Below, one piece after another: positions 1 to 9,316 of a DNA stretch of 64,000 nucleotides. This stretch comes from Achromobacter pulmonis. Its GTDB lineage: Bacteria; Pseudomonadota; Gammaproteobacteria; Burkholderiales; Burkholderiaceae_B. The number at the start of each line of letters is the position of its first letter. Positions within the stretch are counted from its first letter, which is position 1. The stretch spans positions 1 to 64,000 of the forward strand of contig NZ_CADIJV010000008.1 of the NCBI RefSeq assembly GCF_902859765.1, read 5' to 3'. The notes below the pieces were generated by a model. The model did no database searches. It was not told the DNA's origin and saw only the letters and a list, made by a program, of their open reading frames with translations. The position numbers were made by a program, and so were the translations under genes.

Positions 1-1544
1 CGAGGCCGCGCCACGCCGGCGCGGCGCCAGCGCTGCTCGGCCAGGGCCGCGGCCAGCTCATCGGCCGTGCCGGGCCGGAAGAACAGGAAGCCTTGCAGCA
101 GGTCGCAGCCGGCTTCGCGCGCGGCGCGGCAATGCGCCTCGGTCTCGATGCCCCCGCCCACAGTGGTGATGTCCAGGTCCCGCGCCAGCCGGCAGATCGA
201 CGCCAGCACCTTCTGCGCCTCCGCCTGCCGCGCGGCGCTCCAGATGATCGACTTGTCCAGCTTCAGGCCCGCCAGGGGCAGCGTCGACAGCCACTCGAGG
301 TTGTTGTAGCCCTTGCCGAAATCATCGAGCCACACCTGTATGCCGCGGCTGGTGAAGGCTTCCAGCATCGACCGGATGTCGGCGGACCCGGCGTGCAGCG
401 CCGCCTCTTCGGTCAGCTCGATGCGGATATCGCCGTACGCCAGGCCGCAAGCGGCGATGTCGCGCAGGATCGCGCCGACGAAATCGCGGCGGGCAAAGCT
501 CTGCGGCGAGATCTTGATGTTCACCGCCAGCCCTGAGCCGTGCGCCGCCTGCCGCCAGCGCGTCTGGTCACGGGCAATGGTGTGCAGGCCCCAACTGATC
601 AGGGCCTGCGCCGCCTCCGGGGCGCAGGTTTCGCGTAGCAGGCCATCGATGCCCATGGTTTCGCCGCCGGCCGCGCGCCAGCGCAACAGGGCTTCGGCGC
701 CGACGATCTCCAGATCCGTGGCGGTGACGATGGGTTGGTAATGGAACTGCAGCCGGTCGCCCTGGATCGCGGCCAGCAGCGGCGACACGGCGCCCTCCTT
801 GCGGGCGGCTGGGGTTTCCTGGGCCTCGCCGTCCTGGGACAGCGCGGCCGAGAACGCATAGCCCTTGCCGCGCAGGCTGCGGATCGGGATGGCCATGCCG
901 GCGGCGGCGCCCTTGCGCTTGAGGCGGCTGATGACCAGGTCCAGCGCGCGGCCGTTGCCGGCGATGTCCAGGCTGGCGACGGCAAAATCCGCGCGGCGGA
1001 TGAGCCGCTCGGGGTGATCATGCATGCCCTTGAGCACCGCGCGCTCCATGGGCGTGAGGGTGATGCCCTGGCCGCCCGGCGACACCAGCGTCCATTCGTT
1101 CTCGCACAGCCGCCAGCTTTGTTCCGCCACGGGCGCGCCGGCGACCACGTCCGGCCGGCGCGGCGCGGACGCCGCGGGGGGCTGGCACAAGGTCAGTTTG
1201 CGCTGCGCCGACTGGATCGCCGCCGCCACCTCGCTGTAGCTGATGTTGGCGCCGTAGCAGCTGTCGGCGCCGGCCAGCAGCGCATTGATCCGCACCGCCG
1301 GGCTTTCGATATGGCGGATGGCGATGATGGTCGAATGGGCGAAACGCGCGCGCAATTGGCCGATCGTGATGTCCAGGTCCCGTGGCAGGCACAGGTGCAC
1401 CTGGATTTCCCCAGCGTGACGCGCCGGCGCCGGTTCCTGGAGCGATACGGGATTCAGAACGAAGCCGATCTGCTGGAGCGAATCGGAAATGCCCTGCTTG
1501 GCGAATTCATTGTCGAAAATAAGGATAATGCGCGACCGATTCAT
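1..1544 (-). CDS. REC-like / OmpR-type winged helix / EAL-domain protein, C-terminus cut by window edge
   Basis: About 514 residues are visible, reading leftward from an ATG at 1544 and open at position 1. Residues 1-115 resemble a receiver domain, but the phospho-acceptor region (H50-L51-C52-L53-P54) has no Asp. Residues 145-232 fit an OmpR/PhoB effector domain, ending in SRLKRKG then IRSLRGKGYAF. Residues 255-500 are an EAL domain with EALLR (E284), N342, ELTE (E376), DDFGKGYNNL (D407-D408), K428 and Q484. The Glu of the usual AEGVE motif reads G-G-G-I-E (G464), so the likely general base is missing. Known: EAL domains hydrolyse c-di-GMP or act as degenerate binders. Inference: a non-enzymatic, DNA-binding c-di-GMP or signal sensor, perhaps analogous to Bordetella BvgR. 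The next gene upstream is queC, on the same strand 336 bases away. Confidence 0.85.
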   Translation of the reverse strand, partial: MNRSRIILIFDNEFAKQGISDSLQQIGFVLNPVSLQEPAPARHAGEIQVHLCLPRDLDITIGQLRARFAHSTIIAIRHIESPAVRINALLAGADSCYGANISYSEVAAAIQSAQRKLTLCQPPAASAPRRPDVVAGAPVAEQSWRLCENEWTLVSPGGQGITLTPMERAVLKGMHDHPERLIRRADFAVASLDIAGNGRALDLVISRLKRKGAAAGMAIPIRSLRGKGYAFSAALSQDGEAQETPAARKEGAVSPLLAAIQGDRLQFHYQPIVTATDLEIVGAEALLRWRAAGGETMGIDGLLRETCAPEAAQALISWGLHTIARDQTRWRQAAHGSGLAVNIKISPQSFARRDFVGAILRDIAACGLAYGDIRIELTEEAALHAGSADIRSMLEAFTSRGIQVWLDDFGKGYNNLEWLSTLPLAGLKLDKSIIWSAARQAEAQKVLASICRLARDLDITTVGGGIETEAHCRAAREAGCDLLQGFLFFRPGTADELAAALAEQRWRRAGVARP

Positions 1545-1880
1545 GATGATTGAGCCCTGGAGAAAAACGCTTTCCATCGAACGGTATTGAAATGTTTTTT
1601 TGCATCTCCATACCTTGAACAGGGTCGCAAAAAAAAAGCGCTCAACCCCCTGTGTTGCCGCGCAAAGTCAAAAATAATTGAATTTCACTCATTATTAAAT
1701 GAGTGGAATTCAATATATCGAAATAAAACTCACCGGTTGGTGAAACGTAGCGACACGCGCGCCGCTACGGTCCGCGCGGATTCTGACGCCATTGCGGCGT
1801 CAGTCGGCAACGCGTCCCGGCGGGCCGCCTGGCACATCCCGGCACGGGGATTCGTTGTTATTGCCTGGCCGGCGGACGGC
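1545..1880. promoter_or_regulatory. AT-rich intergenic region with two inverted repeats
   Basis: This 336-base gap lies between queC and the EAL gene, both leftward. Positions 1677-1693 and 1698-1714 form a 17-bp inverted repeat around a 4-base ATTA loop, with one T/G wobble. Read leftward it is followed by TATTTTTG, so it could end queC transcription or be an operator for the EAL gene. A second perfect 8-bp repeat, CTGACGCC/GGCGTCAG, lies at 1783-1803. No coding frame is convincing here. Confidence 0.6.
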
Positions 1881-2618
1881 TCAGGCTTCGCCCTGCGCCT
1901 GCCACTTGTCCCAGCCGGCCCGGCGCAGCTTGCAGGCAGGGCACTCGCCGCAGCCATAGCCCCAGGCATGGCGCGCGCCGCGCTCACCCAGGTAACAGGT
2001 GTGGCTTTCCTCGACGATGGTCTCGACCAGCGCGTCGCCGCCCAGTTGCCGGGCCAGCGCCCAGGTTTCGGACTTGTCGATCCACATCAGCGGCGTCTCG
2101 ATGGTGACGCGGCTGCCCAGGCCCAGGCCCAGCGCCACCTGCTGCGCCTTGATGGTGTCGTCGCGGCAATCGGGGTAGCCCGAGAAATCGGTTTCGCACA
2201 TGCCGCCCACCAGCACGTCCAGCTGGCGCCGGTAGCCCAAGGCGGCCGCCAGCGTCAGGAACAGCAGGTTGCGGCCGGGCACGAAGGTGTTGGGCAGGCC
2301 GTTGGCCTGCATCTCGATGGCGCGGTCGCTGGTCATGGCGGTGTCGCCCACCTGTCCCAGCACCTTCAGGTCCAGCAGATGGTCTTCGCCCAGGCGCGGC
2401 GCCCATTGCGGAAAGCGCGCGCGGATCTCGCGCAGCACGTTCAGGCGCGCGTCCAGTTCGATGCGGTGGCGCTGGCCGTAATCGAACGCCACGGTTTCCA
2501 CATGGGCATAGCGCTCCAGCGCCCAGGCCAGGCAGGTGGTGGAATCCTGGCCGCCCGAAAACAGCACGAGCGCGCGACGTTGGTGATTCAGCATAAAAGG
2601 GGGCTTCTGCAAAGACAA
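1881..2618 (-). CDS. queC: 7-cyano-7-deazaguanine synthase (PreQ0 synthase)
   Basis: QueC converts 7-carboxy-7-deazaguanine to preQ0 with ATP and ammonia, in the queuosine tRNA-modification pathway in the cytoplasm. The 245-residue frame has the PP-loop SGGQDS at residues 21-26 and the family's zinc-binding cysteines: C208 in SHTCY, then C223, C226 and C229 in CGECPAC. Length is normal for the family. The start could also be the Met nine codons in, right before [14 protein letters not shown]; the first ATG is kept because nothing visible excludes it. It is divergent from ppc across 149 bases, which must hold both promoters. Confidence 0.95.
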   Translation of the reverse strand: MSLQKPPFMLNHQRRALVLFSGGQDSTTCLAWALERYAHVETVAFDYGQRHRIELDARLNVLREIRARFPQWAPRLGEDHLLDLKVLGQVGDTAMTSDRAIEMQANGLPNTFVPGRNLLFLTLAAALGYRRQLDVLVGGMCETDFSGYPDCRDDTIKAQQVALGLGLGSRVTIETPLMWIDKSETWALARQLGGDALVETIVEESHTCYLGERGARHAWGYGCGECPACKLRRAGWDKWQAQGEA

Positions 2619-2767
2619 AGGGATAGGCCAGACTTTACCGCAGCCAGCGGCCTGGCCCGTAAGGAAGCCTGCGTAAAATCGATGCTGTTCTCGTTCACGG
2701 TTTACCCCGCAGTGCGCATCACCTGACCCTTCCTCTTTCTCCAGCAGCCCGACGGATCCCCCGCCCG

Positions 2768-5614
2768 ATGAATGCCAGCCGCCCGCAGTCCGACTCCGCA
2801 GAACCCTTGCGTCACGATATCCGGCTGTTAGGCCGGTTGCTTGGCGAAGTCATCGCCGAATGCGAAGGCAGACGGGTTTTCGACACCATCGAAACCCTGC
2901 GCCGCACCGCCGTCAAATTCCGCCGCGAAGGCAACAAGGCCGATGGCAAGCTGCTGGAACAGCGCGTCAAGCTCCTGCAGGGCAGCGACCCGAACTCGGT
3001 GGCGCGCGCCTTCAGCTATTTCCTGCATCTGTCCAACATCGCCGAGGACCGCGACCAGAACCGCAGCCAGCGGGCCCGCGCCCTGGCCGGCGACGCGCCC
3101 GCGCGCGGCAGCCTGCGCGATGCCGTGCAGACCCTGGGCCGCCACGGCGTGACGCCGGCGCGCATCCGCCGCCTGCTGGCCGAAGCCTGCGTCATGCCGG
3201 TGCTGACCGCCCATCCCACCGAAGTGCAGCGCAAGAGCACACTCGACCTGCACCGTGAAATCGCCGCCGCACTGGCGCAGCGCGACCAGCCACTGACGCC
3301 GGAAGAGCTGGCCGAACTCGACGCCGCCTTGCTCGGCCGCGTGGCCACGCTGTGGCAGACCCGCATGCTGCGCTACACCCGCCTGACGGTGGCCGACGAA
3401 ATCGAGAACGCGCTCTCGTACTACCGCAGCACCTTCCTGCAGGTCATCCCGCGCGTCTACGGCGACCTGTCCAAGCTGCTCAACCGCGATGCCAAGCCGT
3501 TCGGCGCCCCGCCGCCGCCGCTGGAACCTTTCCTGCGCATGGGCAGCTGGATCGGCGGCGACCGCGACGGCAATCCCAATGTCGACGCCGGCACGCTGGA
3601 ACGCGCCCTGCTGCGCCAGGCCACCGTGCTGTTCGAGCACTACCTGCAGGAAGTGCACGCGCTCGGCGCCGAGCTGTCCATCACCACGCTGCTGATCGCG
3701 GTCGATCCGGCGCTGCAGGCACTGGCCGAGCGCAGCGGCGACGACTCGCCGCATCGCAGCGACGAGCCCTACCGGCGCGCGCTGGTCGGCGTCTATGCGC
3801 GCCTGGCCGCCACCGCGCTGCGCCTGACCGGCCAGAACCTGGCGCGCCGCAGCACCGTCGCCGCGCAGCCCTACGACACGCCACAGGAATTGTCGGCCGA
3901 CCTGGCCGTCATCGCCGCCTCGCTGGCCGCGCACCACGGCGCGCCCGTCGCCCGGCTGCGGCTGGCCGGGTTGCAGCAGGCCGTCGAAGTGTTCGGCTTT
4001 CACCTCGCCACGGTCGACCTGCGCCAGAGTTCCGACGTGCACGAACGCGCGCTGGCCGAACTGTTCAGCCGCGCCGGCGCCACCCACGACGGCCGGCCGC
4101 TCGATTACCTGGCGCTGGACGAAGACGCGCGGGTGGCGCTGCTGCGCGCCGAGCTGGCGCAGGCGCGGCCGCTGGCCTCGCCCTGGATCGCCTACAGCGA
4201 AGACACCACGCGCGAACTGGCGGTGCTGCGCGCCGCCGCCGCCGGCCGCCAGCGCTACGGCAAACAGGCGGTGCGCCAGACCATCGTCTCGCACACGGAA
4301 ACCCTCAGCGACCTGCTCGAAGTGATGGTGCTGCAAAAGGAAGCGGGCCTGACCGCCCCTCCCGGCCAGGACATCCTGCCCGAGGATGGCCTGATGGTGG
4401 TGCCGCTGTTCGAGACCATCCCCGATCTGCAGCGCGGCGCCGGCATCATGGCCGCCTGGCTCGACCTGCCCGAGATCCGCGAGCGCGTGAAGCGCGCCCA
4501 GAACGGCGCCCAGGAAGTCATGCTGGGCTATTCCGACAGCAACAAGGATGGCGGCTTCCTGACGTCCAACTGGTCGCTGTACCAGGCCGAGCGCGCGCTG
4601 GTCGACGTGTTCTCCAGCCGCCACGTGCGCCTGCGCCTGTTCCACGGCCGTGGCGGCTCGGTGGGCCGCGGCGGCGGTTCCAGCTTCGATGCGATCCTGG
4701 CCCAGCCGCCGGGCACCGTGGCCGGCCAGATCCGCCTGACCGAACAGGGCGAGGTCATCCAGAGCAAGTACAAGGACGCCGAGGTCGGCCGCTGGCACCT
4801 CGAACTGCTGGTCGCCGCCGCCCTCGAATCGAGCCTGGCGCCGCGCGCCGCGGCCACCAGCGCCGAAGACGCGCACATGGCCCAGCACGGCCCGGCCATG
4901 TCGTTCATGTCGGAGGCCGCGCAGCGCAGCTACCGCGGCCTGGTCTATGACACGCCGCGCTTCGCCGAATACTTCTTCGCGGCCACCCCCATCGCCGAGA
5001 TCGCCGGGCTGAACATCGGCTCGCGCCCGGCCTCGCGCAAGAAGGGCCAGCGCATCGAAGACCTGCGCGCCATCCCGTGGGGCTTTTCCTGGGCCCAATG
5101 CCGCCTGATGCTGACCGGCTGGTACGGCATGGGCTCGGCCATCGAGGCCTACCTGGAAACCGGCGCGCCGGGGGCGCCGCGCTCGCGGCGCGCCCGCCTG
5201 GCCCAGCTGCGCGAAATGGCGCAGGACTGGCCGGCCTTCCGCACCCTGCTGTCGAACATGGAGATGGTGCTGGCCAAGTCCGACCTGGCCATCGCCGCGC
5301 GCTATGCGCAACTGGTGCCGCAACGCGCGCTGCGCGAGAAGATCTTCGGCATGATCAGCGCCGAACACGCCCGCACCCTGGCCATGCTGAAACTGCTGAC
5401 GCGGCGCGAACTGCTGGCCGACAATCCCGCGCTGCAAGCCTCGCTGCGCGAGCGTTTCGCCTATATCGACCCGCTCAACTACCTGCAGGTCGAACTGATC
5501 CGCCGCCACCGCGCGGCGCAGAAGTCGGCCGGCGGCGACGGCGACGAACGCGTGCAGCGCGCCATCCACCTGACCATCAACGGCATCGCGGCCGGGCTGC
5601 GCAACTCGGGGTGA
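2768..5614 (+). CDS. ppc: phosphoenolpyruvate carboxylase
   Basis: Ppc carboxylates PEP with bicarbonate to oxaloacetate, replenishing the TCA cycle. The 948-residue length fits the bacterial family. Visible signatures are [11 protein letters not shown] with catalytic H149, [25 protein letters not shown], the glycine-rich [13 protein letters not shown] loop and QGEVIQSKY. The C-terminus reads AAGLRNSG where most family members end in RNTG, a conservative change at the inhibitor/active-site tail. The gene is monocistronic, divergent from queC and followed by a strong hairpin. Confidence 0.98.
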   Translation: MNASRPQSDSAEPLRHDIRLLGRLLGEVIAECEGRRVFDTIETLRRTAVKFRREGNKADGKLLEQRVKLLQGSDPNSVARAFSYFLHLSNIAEDRDQNRSQRARALAGDAPARGSLRDAVQTLGRHGVTPARIRRLLAEACVMPVLTAHPTEVQRKSTLDLHREIAAALAQRDQPLTPEELAELDAALLGRVATLWQTRMLRYTRLTVADEIENALSYYRSTFLQVIPRVYGDLSKLLNRDAKPFGAPPPPLEPFLRMGSWIGGDRDGNPNVDAGTLERALLRQATVLFEHYLQEVHALGAELSITTLLIAVDPALQALAERSGDDSPHRSDEPYRRALVGVYARLAATALRLTGQNLARRSTVAAQPYDTPQELSADLAVIAASLAAHHGAPVARLRLAGLQQAVEVFGFHLATVDLRQSSDVHERALAELFSRAGATHDGRPLDYLALDEDARVALLRAELAQARPLASPWIAYSEDTTRELAVLRAAAAGRQRYGKQAVRQTIVSHTETLSDLLEVMVLQKEAGLTAPPGQDILPEDGLMVVPLFETIPDLQRGAGIMAAWLDLPEIRERVKRAQNGAQEVMLGYSDSNKDGGFLTSNWSLYQAERALVDVFSSRHVRLRLFHGRGGSVGRGGGSSFDAILAQPPGTVAGQIRLTEQGEVIQSKYKDAEVGRWHLELLVAAALESSLAPRAAATSAEDAHMAQHGPAMSFMSEAAQRSYRGLVYDTPRFAEYFFAATPIAEIAGLNIGSRPASRKKGQRIEDLRAIPWGFSWAQCRLMLTGWYGMGSAIEAYLETGAPGAPRSRRARLAQLREMAQDWPAFRTLLSNMEMVLAKSDLAIAARYAQLVPQRALREKIFGMISAEHARTLAMLKLLTRRELLADNPALQASLRERFAYIDPLNYLQVELIRRHRAAQKSAGGDGDERVQRAIHLTINGIAAGLRNSG

Positions 5615-5622
5615 AGATTGAA

Positions 5623-5661
5623 GGCCGGCAGGGGCGGGCGCGATGCCCGTCCCTGCCGGCC
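5623..5661 (+). terminator. GC-rich hairpin after ppc
   Basis: A 17-base arm at 5623-5639 pairs with 5645-5661 (16 of 17 pairs) around a 5-base loop, nine bases after the ppc stop. No T-run follows, so it may stop RNA decay rather than act as a textbook intrinsic terminator. Confidence 0.6.
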
Positions 5662-5770
5662 TGGTGCCCCGCCGCCGGCGCGTCACGCGCCATTACGTCC
5701 ACCAGACGAACATCTCAAATCGCGTATTTGTCCGCTCCCGGCAACTTTTAGTACTATCTTCGCCAGAAAT

Positions 5771-5802
5771 TCTATATACGCACAAATGTTCGTATATAGA
5801 AC
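5771..5802. promoter_or_regulatory. overlapping palindromes upstream of the 5921 operon; candidate IclR operator
   Basis: TCTATATACG at 5771-5780 and CGTATATAGA at 5791-5800 form a perfect 10-bp inverted repeat with a 10-base spacer; it extends to 11 bp with T5770/A5801. Overlapping it, GTTC-GTATATA-GAAC at 5788-5802 has the same GTTC-N7-GAAC layout as two sites before pcaI at 10203 and 10222. The stretch 5700-5830 is AT-rich against a GC-rich background, as expected of a promoter. The shared motif suggests the IclR protein at 9317-10099 controls both units. Confidence 0.6.
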
Positions 5803-5920
5803 ACAACGATTTTTCTGGCCCGCGCACAGGAAGACACCGACGGAAGAGACAGATCGCAGCTCCCTGGTTCCGCCCGTGCCCTTCTGCCGCACCGGCCTGT
5901 AAGGCTGCAAGCGAACCCTC

Positions 5921-6856
5921 ATGGATACTCCCCTCAAGCATCTGGCCGTCATCGGCGCCGGCGCCATGGGCAGCGGCATTGCCGCGCTCTTCGCGTCGAA
6001 GGGATTGGACGTAGTCCTGGTCGATCCCATGGACGGCGCGCTGGATCGCGCCCGCGCGGTCATCGAGCGCCAATTGAATGTCTACGCCCCCGGCCAGATC
6101 GACGCCGTGATGCAACGCATCCGCATGGCGCCCGGCCTGGACGCGGCCGCCGCCTGTGATCTGGTGATCGAGGCGGTGCCGGAGAACCTGGAACTCAAGC
6201 GCGGCCTGTTCGCTCAGCTCGACACGCTGTGCCAGCCCGAAGCGATCTTCGCTACCAACACCTCGGGCCTGTCGATCAACGCCATCGCCAGCGCCGTGGC
6301 GCGCCGCGACCGTTTCGTCGGCACGCATTTCTTCACCCCCGCCGACGTCATCCCGCTGGTGGAAGTGGTGCGCAACGACGCCACCTCGGAAGAGACCGTG
6401 GCGCGCGTCATGGCCACCTTGCGGCAGGGCGGCAAGCGCCCCGTGCTGGTGCGCCAGGACATCCCCGGCTTCATCGCCAACCGCATCCAGCACGCCCTGG
6501 CGCGCGAGGCGATCTCGCTGCTGGAAAAGGGCGTGGCCAGCGCCGAGGACATCGATGAAGTGGTCAAGTGGAGCCTGGGCATCCGCCTGGCGCTGTCCGG
6601 ACCGCTGGAGCAGCGCGACATGAACGGCATCGACGTCCACTACGCCATCGCCAGCTATCTCTACAAAGATCTGGAAAACCGCACCGAGCCGTCCGAGCTG
6701 CTGAAAAGCAAGGTCGAAAACGGCCAGCTCGGCGCCAAGAGCGGCCAGGGCTTCTATGCCTGGAGCCCCGAGCGCCGCGAACAGGTGCTGCGCGAAAAGA
6801 GCGCGGCGCTCGGCGAGTTGGCCGCGTGGCTCAACGCCAAGGCCGGCGACTCCTGA
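5921..6856 (+). CDS. 3-hydroxyacyl-CoA dehydrogenase (HCDH family)
   Basis: The 311-residue protein has an N-terminal Rossmann motif IGAGAMGSGIA (residues 11-21), then DLVIEAVPE and the catalytic-His segment THFFTPAD. This is the layout of 3-hydroxybutyryl-CoA dehydrogenase, which oxidises the 3-hydroxyacyl-CoA with NAD. The usual HFFNP reads HFFTP, which may reflect a different acyl group. A C-terminal dimerisation domain with NGQLGAKSGQGFY is present. It opens an AT-rich promoter region carrying the GTTC-N7-GAAC site and is followed by a transporter and an SDR, so a short-chain or dicarboxylyl hydroxyacyl-CoA is likely. The exact substrate cannot be read from sequence. Confidence 0.8.
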   Translation: MDTPLKHLAVIGAGAMGSGIAALFASKGLDVVLVDPMDGALDRARAVIERQLNVYAPGQIDAVMQRIRMAPGLDAAAACDLVIEAVPENLELKRGLFAQLDTLCQPEAIFATNTSGLSINAIASAVARRDRFVGTHFFTPADVIPLVEVVRNDATSEETVARVMATLRQGGKRPVLVRQDIPGFIANRIQHALAREAISLLEKGVASAEDIDEVVKWSLGIRLALSGPLEQRDMNGIDVHYAIASYLYKDLENRTEPSELLKSKVENGQLGAKSGQGFYAWSPERREQVLREKSAALGELAAWLNAKAGDS

Positions 6857-7038
6857 CGCGGCGACCACTGCACCGAATACCTACACCATAAGGCGCGCGG
6901 CGACCCGCCCGACGCGCCAGCGGGCCACCGGCCCAACCACGCAAAGAAACCGACCGTCCCGCCACCGCGCCCCCACCCGGCGCGCCACGGCGCAAGACAC
7001 CAGAGCAATAGGCCTTACCGGAGTTCGTTGGAGGCACC

Positions 7039-8379
7039 ATGAATAAATTGGCATCTTTTTTCACTGAGCTGATGCGCAAGTATCTGCCCGATCCCTTTGT
7101 CTTCGCGATCGCGCTGACCTTGCTCACCGTGCTGCTGGCCATGGGCATCGAAGGCCAGAGCATCGGCGACGTGACCCGCGCCTGGGGCAAGGGCTTCTGG
7201 AGCCTGCTGGCCTTCACCACCCAGATGGCCGTGATCCTGGCCATGGGCTACGTGCTGGCCACCGCGCCGCTGACCGACCGCCTGCTCAACCGCATCGTCA
7301 GCCATGTGCACAAGCCGCACACCGCCATCATCGTCGCCACCCTGGTCGGCGGCATCGGCAGCTACCTGAACTGGGGCTTCGGCCTGGTCATCGGCGGCAT
7401 CGTCGCCAAGAAGCTGGCGCTCAAGGTCAAGGGCGTGCACTACCCGCTGATCATCGCCGCGGCCTACAGCGGCTTCACCATGTACGGCCTGGGCCTGTCG
7501 GCCAGCATCCCGGTGCTGGTGGCCACCCCCGGCCACCCGACCGCCAAGCAGATGGGCACCATTCCGCTGACGGAAACCATTTTCTCGGTGCCGATGCTGA
7601 TCACCAGCCTGGTGATCATCGTGACGCTGCCGCTGCTGAACGCCTGGCTGCATCCGAAAAAGGGCGAGAAGATCGTCGAAGTGGACCCGGCCATCGACCG
7701 CGACACCCACGCCGCCGGCGGCGCCGACGACCTGCTGGAAAAAGGCACGCTGGCCTCCAAGCTCAACAACAGCCGCCTCCTGAGCCTGCTGATCGGCGCG
7801 CTGGGCGTGGCCTATGTCGTCTTCCATTTCATGGATGGCGGCTCGCTCGACCTGAACCTGATCAACTTCATCATCCTGTTCCTGGGCATCATCCTGCTGG
7901 GCACGCCGGCCGCTTACGTGGCCAAGCTGACCGAAGGCATCAAGACCATCTCCGGCATCATCCTGCAATACCCGTTCTACGCCGGCATCATGGCCATCAT
8001 GGCCGCCTCGGGCCTGGTGACGTCGATCTCCAAGGTGTTCGTCGACGTGGCCACGCCGGCCACGCTGCCGTTCTGGGGGCTGATCAGCTCGTTCGTCATC
8101 AACTTCTTCGCGCCCTCGGCCGGCGGCCACTGGGTCATCCAGGGGCCGTTCATGATCGACGCCGCCCGCGAGATCGGCAGCGCGCTCAACCAGACCACCA
8201 TGGCCGTGATGCTGGGCAACGCCTGGAACGACCTGGTGCAGCCGTTCTGGATCCTGCCGGCGCTGGCGCTGTCCAAGCTCAAGCTGCGTGACGTGATGGG
8301 TTATACGGTCATCATGATGCTGTGGGTCGGGGTGATCCACATCACCGCCGTCCTCGCTTGGGGTTATTTGACTCATTGA
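7039..8379 (+). CDS. short-chain fatty acid transporter, AtoE-like
   Basis: This 446-residue polytopic membrane protein has about a dozen hydrophobic segments and AtoE-family features: LPDPFVFAIALTLLT near the start, SYLNWGFGLVIGGI around residues 110-125, and NFFAPSAGGHWVIQGPF around 355-372. AtoE carries short-chain fatty acids into the cell. GGAG of TTGGAGGCACC gives a good ribosome-binding site before ATG 7039. It sits 180 bases after the hydroxyacyl-CoA dehydrogenase and before an SDR. In this cluster its cargo may be a short-chain hydroxy or oxo acid feeding beta-oxidation or the 3-oxoadipate branch; that part is inference. Confidence 0.85.
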   Translation: MNKLASFFTELMRKYLPDPFVFAIALTLLTVLLAMGIEGQSIGDVTRAWGKGFWSLLAFTTQMAVILAMGYVLATAPLTDRLLNRIVSHVHKPHTAIIVATLVGGIGSYLNWGFGLVIGGIVAKKLALKVKGVHYPLIIAAAYSGFTMYGLGLSASIPVLVATPGHPTAKQMGTIPLTETIFSVPMLITSLVIIVTLPLLNAWLHPKKGEKIVEVDPAIDRDTHAAGGADDLLEKGTLASKLNNSRLLSLLIGALGVAYVVFHFMDGGSLDLNLINFIILFLGIILLGTPAAYVAKLTEGIKTISGIILQYPFYAGIMAIMAASGLVTSISKVFVDVATPATLPFWGLISSFVINFFAPSAGGHWVIQGPFMIDAAREIGSALNQTTMAVMLGNAWNDLVQPFWILPALALSKLKLRDVMGYTVIMMLWVGVIHITAVLAWGYLTH

Positions 8380-8384
8380 GAGGG

Positions 8385-8458
8385 CCCCCCCGTACGCGCT
8401 GCGCGCGCCCCCCAGGGGGCGACACCTGCAGACCGGCAGCGCCGGATCTGGCGGTGTC
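8385..8458. repeat. REP-like palindromic intergenic element
   Basis: Between the AtoE-like gene and the SDR lies a GC-rich block: runs CCCCCCC and CCCCCC-A-GGGGG, then a near-perfect hairpin at 8421-8458. Its arms are GACACC/GGTGTC, CAGA/TCTG and CCGGC/GCCGG around an AGC loop. The layout resembles the extragenic palindromes scattered through Alcaligenaceae genomes. No second copy was spotted in this window. Confidence 0.5.
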
Positions 8459-8537
8459 CTCGCTGGGGAGGCAGATGGAATGGTGAAAGGCGGTGTTCTT
8501 GAGAATGTCGCGATTGAGAATTGAATTGGGAGCTGAG

Positions 8538-9266
8538 ATGAGCAAACCTACCGCGTATCTGGTGACCGGCGGCAGCGCCGGGATCGGCGCCGCCATCATC
8601 CGCATGCTGCTGGATGCCGGGCACAAAGTGGTCAACATCGACTACCGCCTGCCCGAGCACCCGCCGGCCGGACTGGTGTCGTACCAGGCCGACCTGACCG
8701 ACGAGGCGCGCACCAGGGAAGTGGCCGCCGAAGTGACCGCCGCCTACGACATCGTCGGCCTGGTCAACAATGCCGGCGCCACCCGTCCGGGCACCGCCGA
8801 CACCGCCACGCTGGCCGACCTGGACTACGTGGTCAACCTGCACCTGCGCACCGCGCTGATCCTGGTGCAGGCCGCGCTGCCGGCGATGCGCGCGGCCGGC
8901 TTCGGCCGCATCGTCAACATGTCGTCACGGGCGGCGCTGGGCAAACCGGAGCGCGTGGTCTATTCGGCCACCAAGGCCGGCCTGGTCGGCCTGACGCGCA
9001 CGCTGGCGATGGAACTGGGCGGCGACGGCATCACCGTCAACGCCATCGGCCCCGGCCCCATCGCCACCGATCTGTTCACCAAGAGCAATCCGGCCGGCGC
9101 GCCGCAGACCGAACGCATCATCAACAGCATCGTGGTCAAGCGCCTGGGCACGCCCGAGGACGTGGCGCGCGCCGCCATGTTCTTTCTGTCGCCCGACAAC
9201 GGCTTCGTCACCGGCCAGATGCTGTATGTCTGCGGCGGCACGACGCTGGGCGTCGCCCCGATCTGA
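8538..9266 (+). CDS. short-chain dehydrogenase/reductase
   Basis: This is a classical SDR of 242 residues. The cofactor motif is TGGSAGIG near residue 9, the structural NNAG follows, and the catalytic Ser and Tyr-Lys are in MSSRA and YSATKAG. ATG 8538 is chosen because GGGAGC lies eight bases upstream and it puts the glycine motif at the usual depth; the open frame extends 15 codons further without a better signal. It follows the hydroxyacyl-CoA dehydrogenase and transporter, so it probably oxidises or reduces a hydroxy/oxo intermediate of the same route. Substrate unknown. Confidence 0.8.
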   Translation: MSKPTAYLVTGGSAGIGAAIIRMLLDAGHKVVNIDYRLPEHPPAGLVSYQADLTDEARTREVAAEVTAAYDIVGLVNNAGATRPGTADTATLADLDYVVNLHLRTALILVQAALPAMRAAGFGRIVNMSSRAALGKPERVVYSATKAGLVGLTRTLAMELGGDGITVNAIGPGPIATDLFTKSNPAGAPQTERIINSIVVKRLGTPEDVARAAMFFLSPDNGFVTGQMLYVCGGTTLGVAPI

Positions 9267-9316
9267 GGCCCGCCGCCATGTCCGCCCGCTTGGTCGCCCC
9301 CACCCGCCCGCGCCGC

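Noticed and set aside
2828-5686. A 952-codon open frame opposite ppc on the minus strand
   Set aside because: It is a GC-driven shadow; the plus frame has all Ppc catalytic motifs and the antisense translation is low-complexity with no family pattern.
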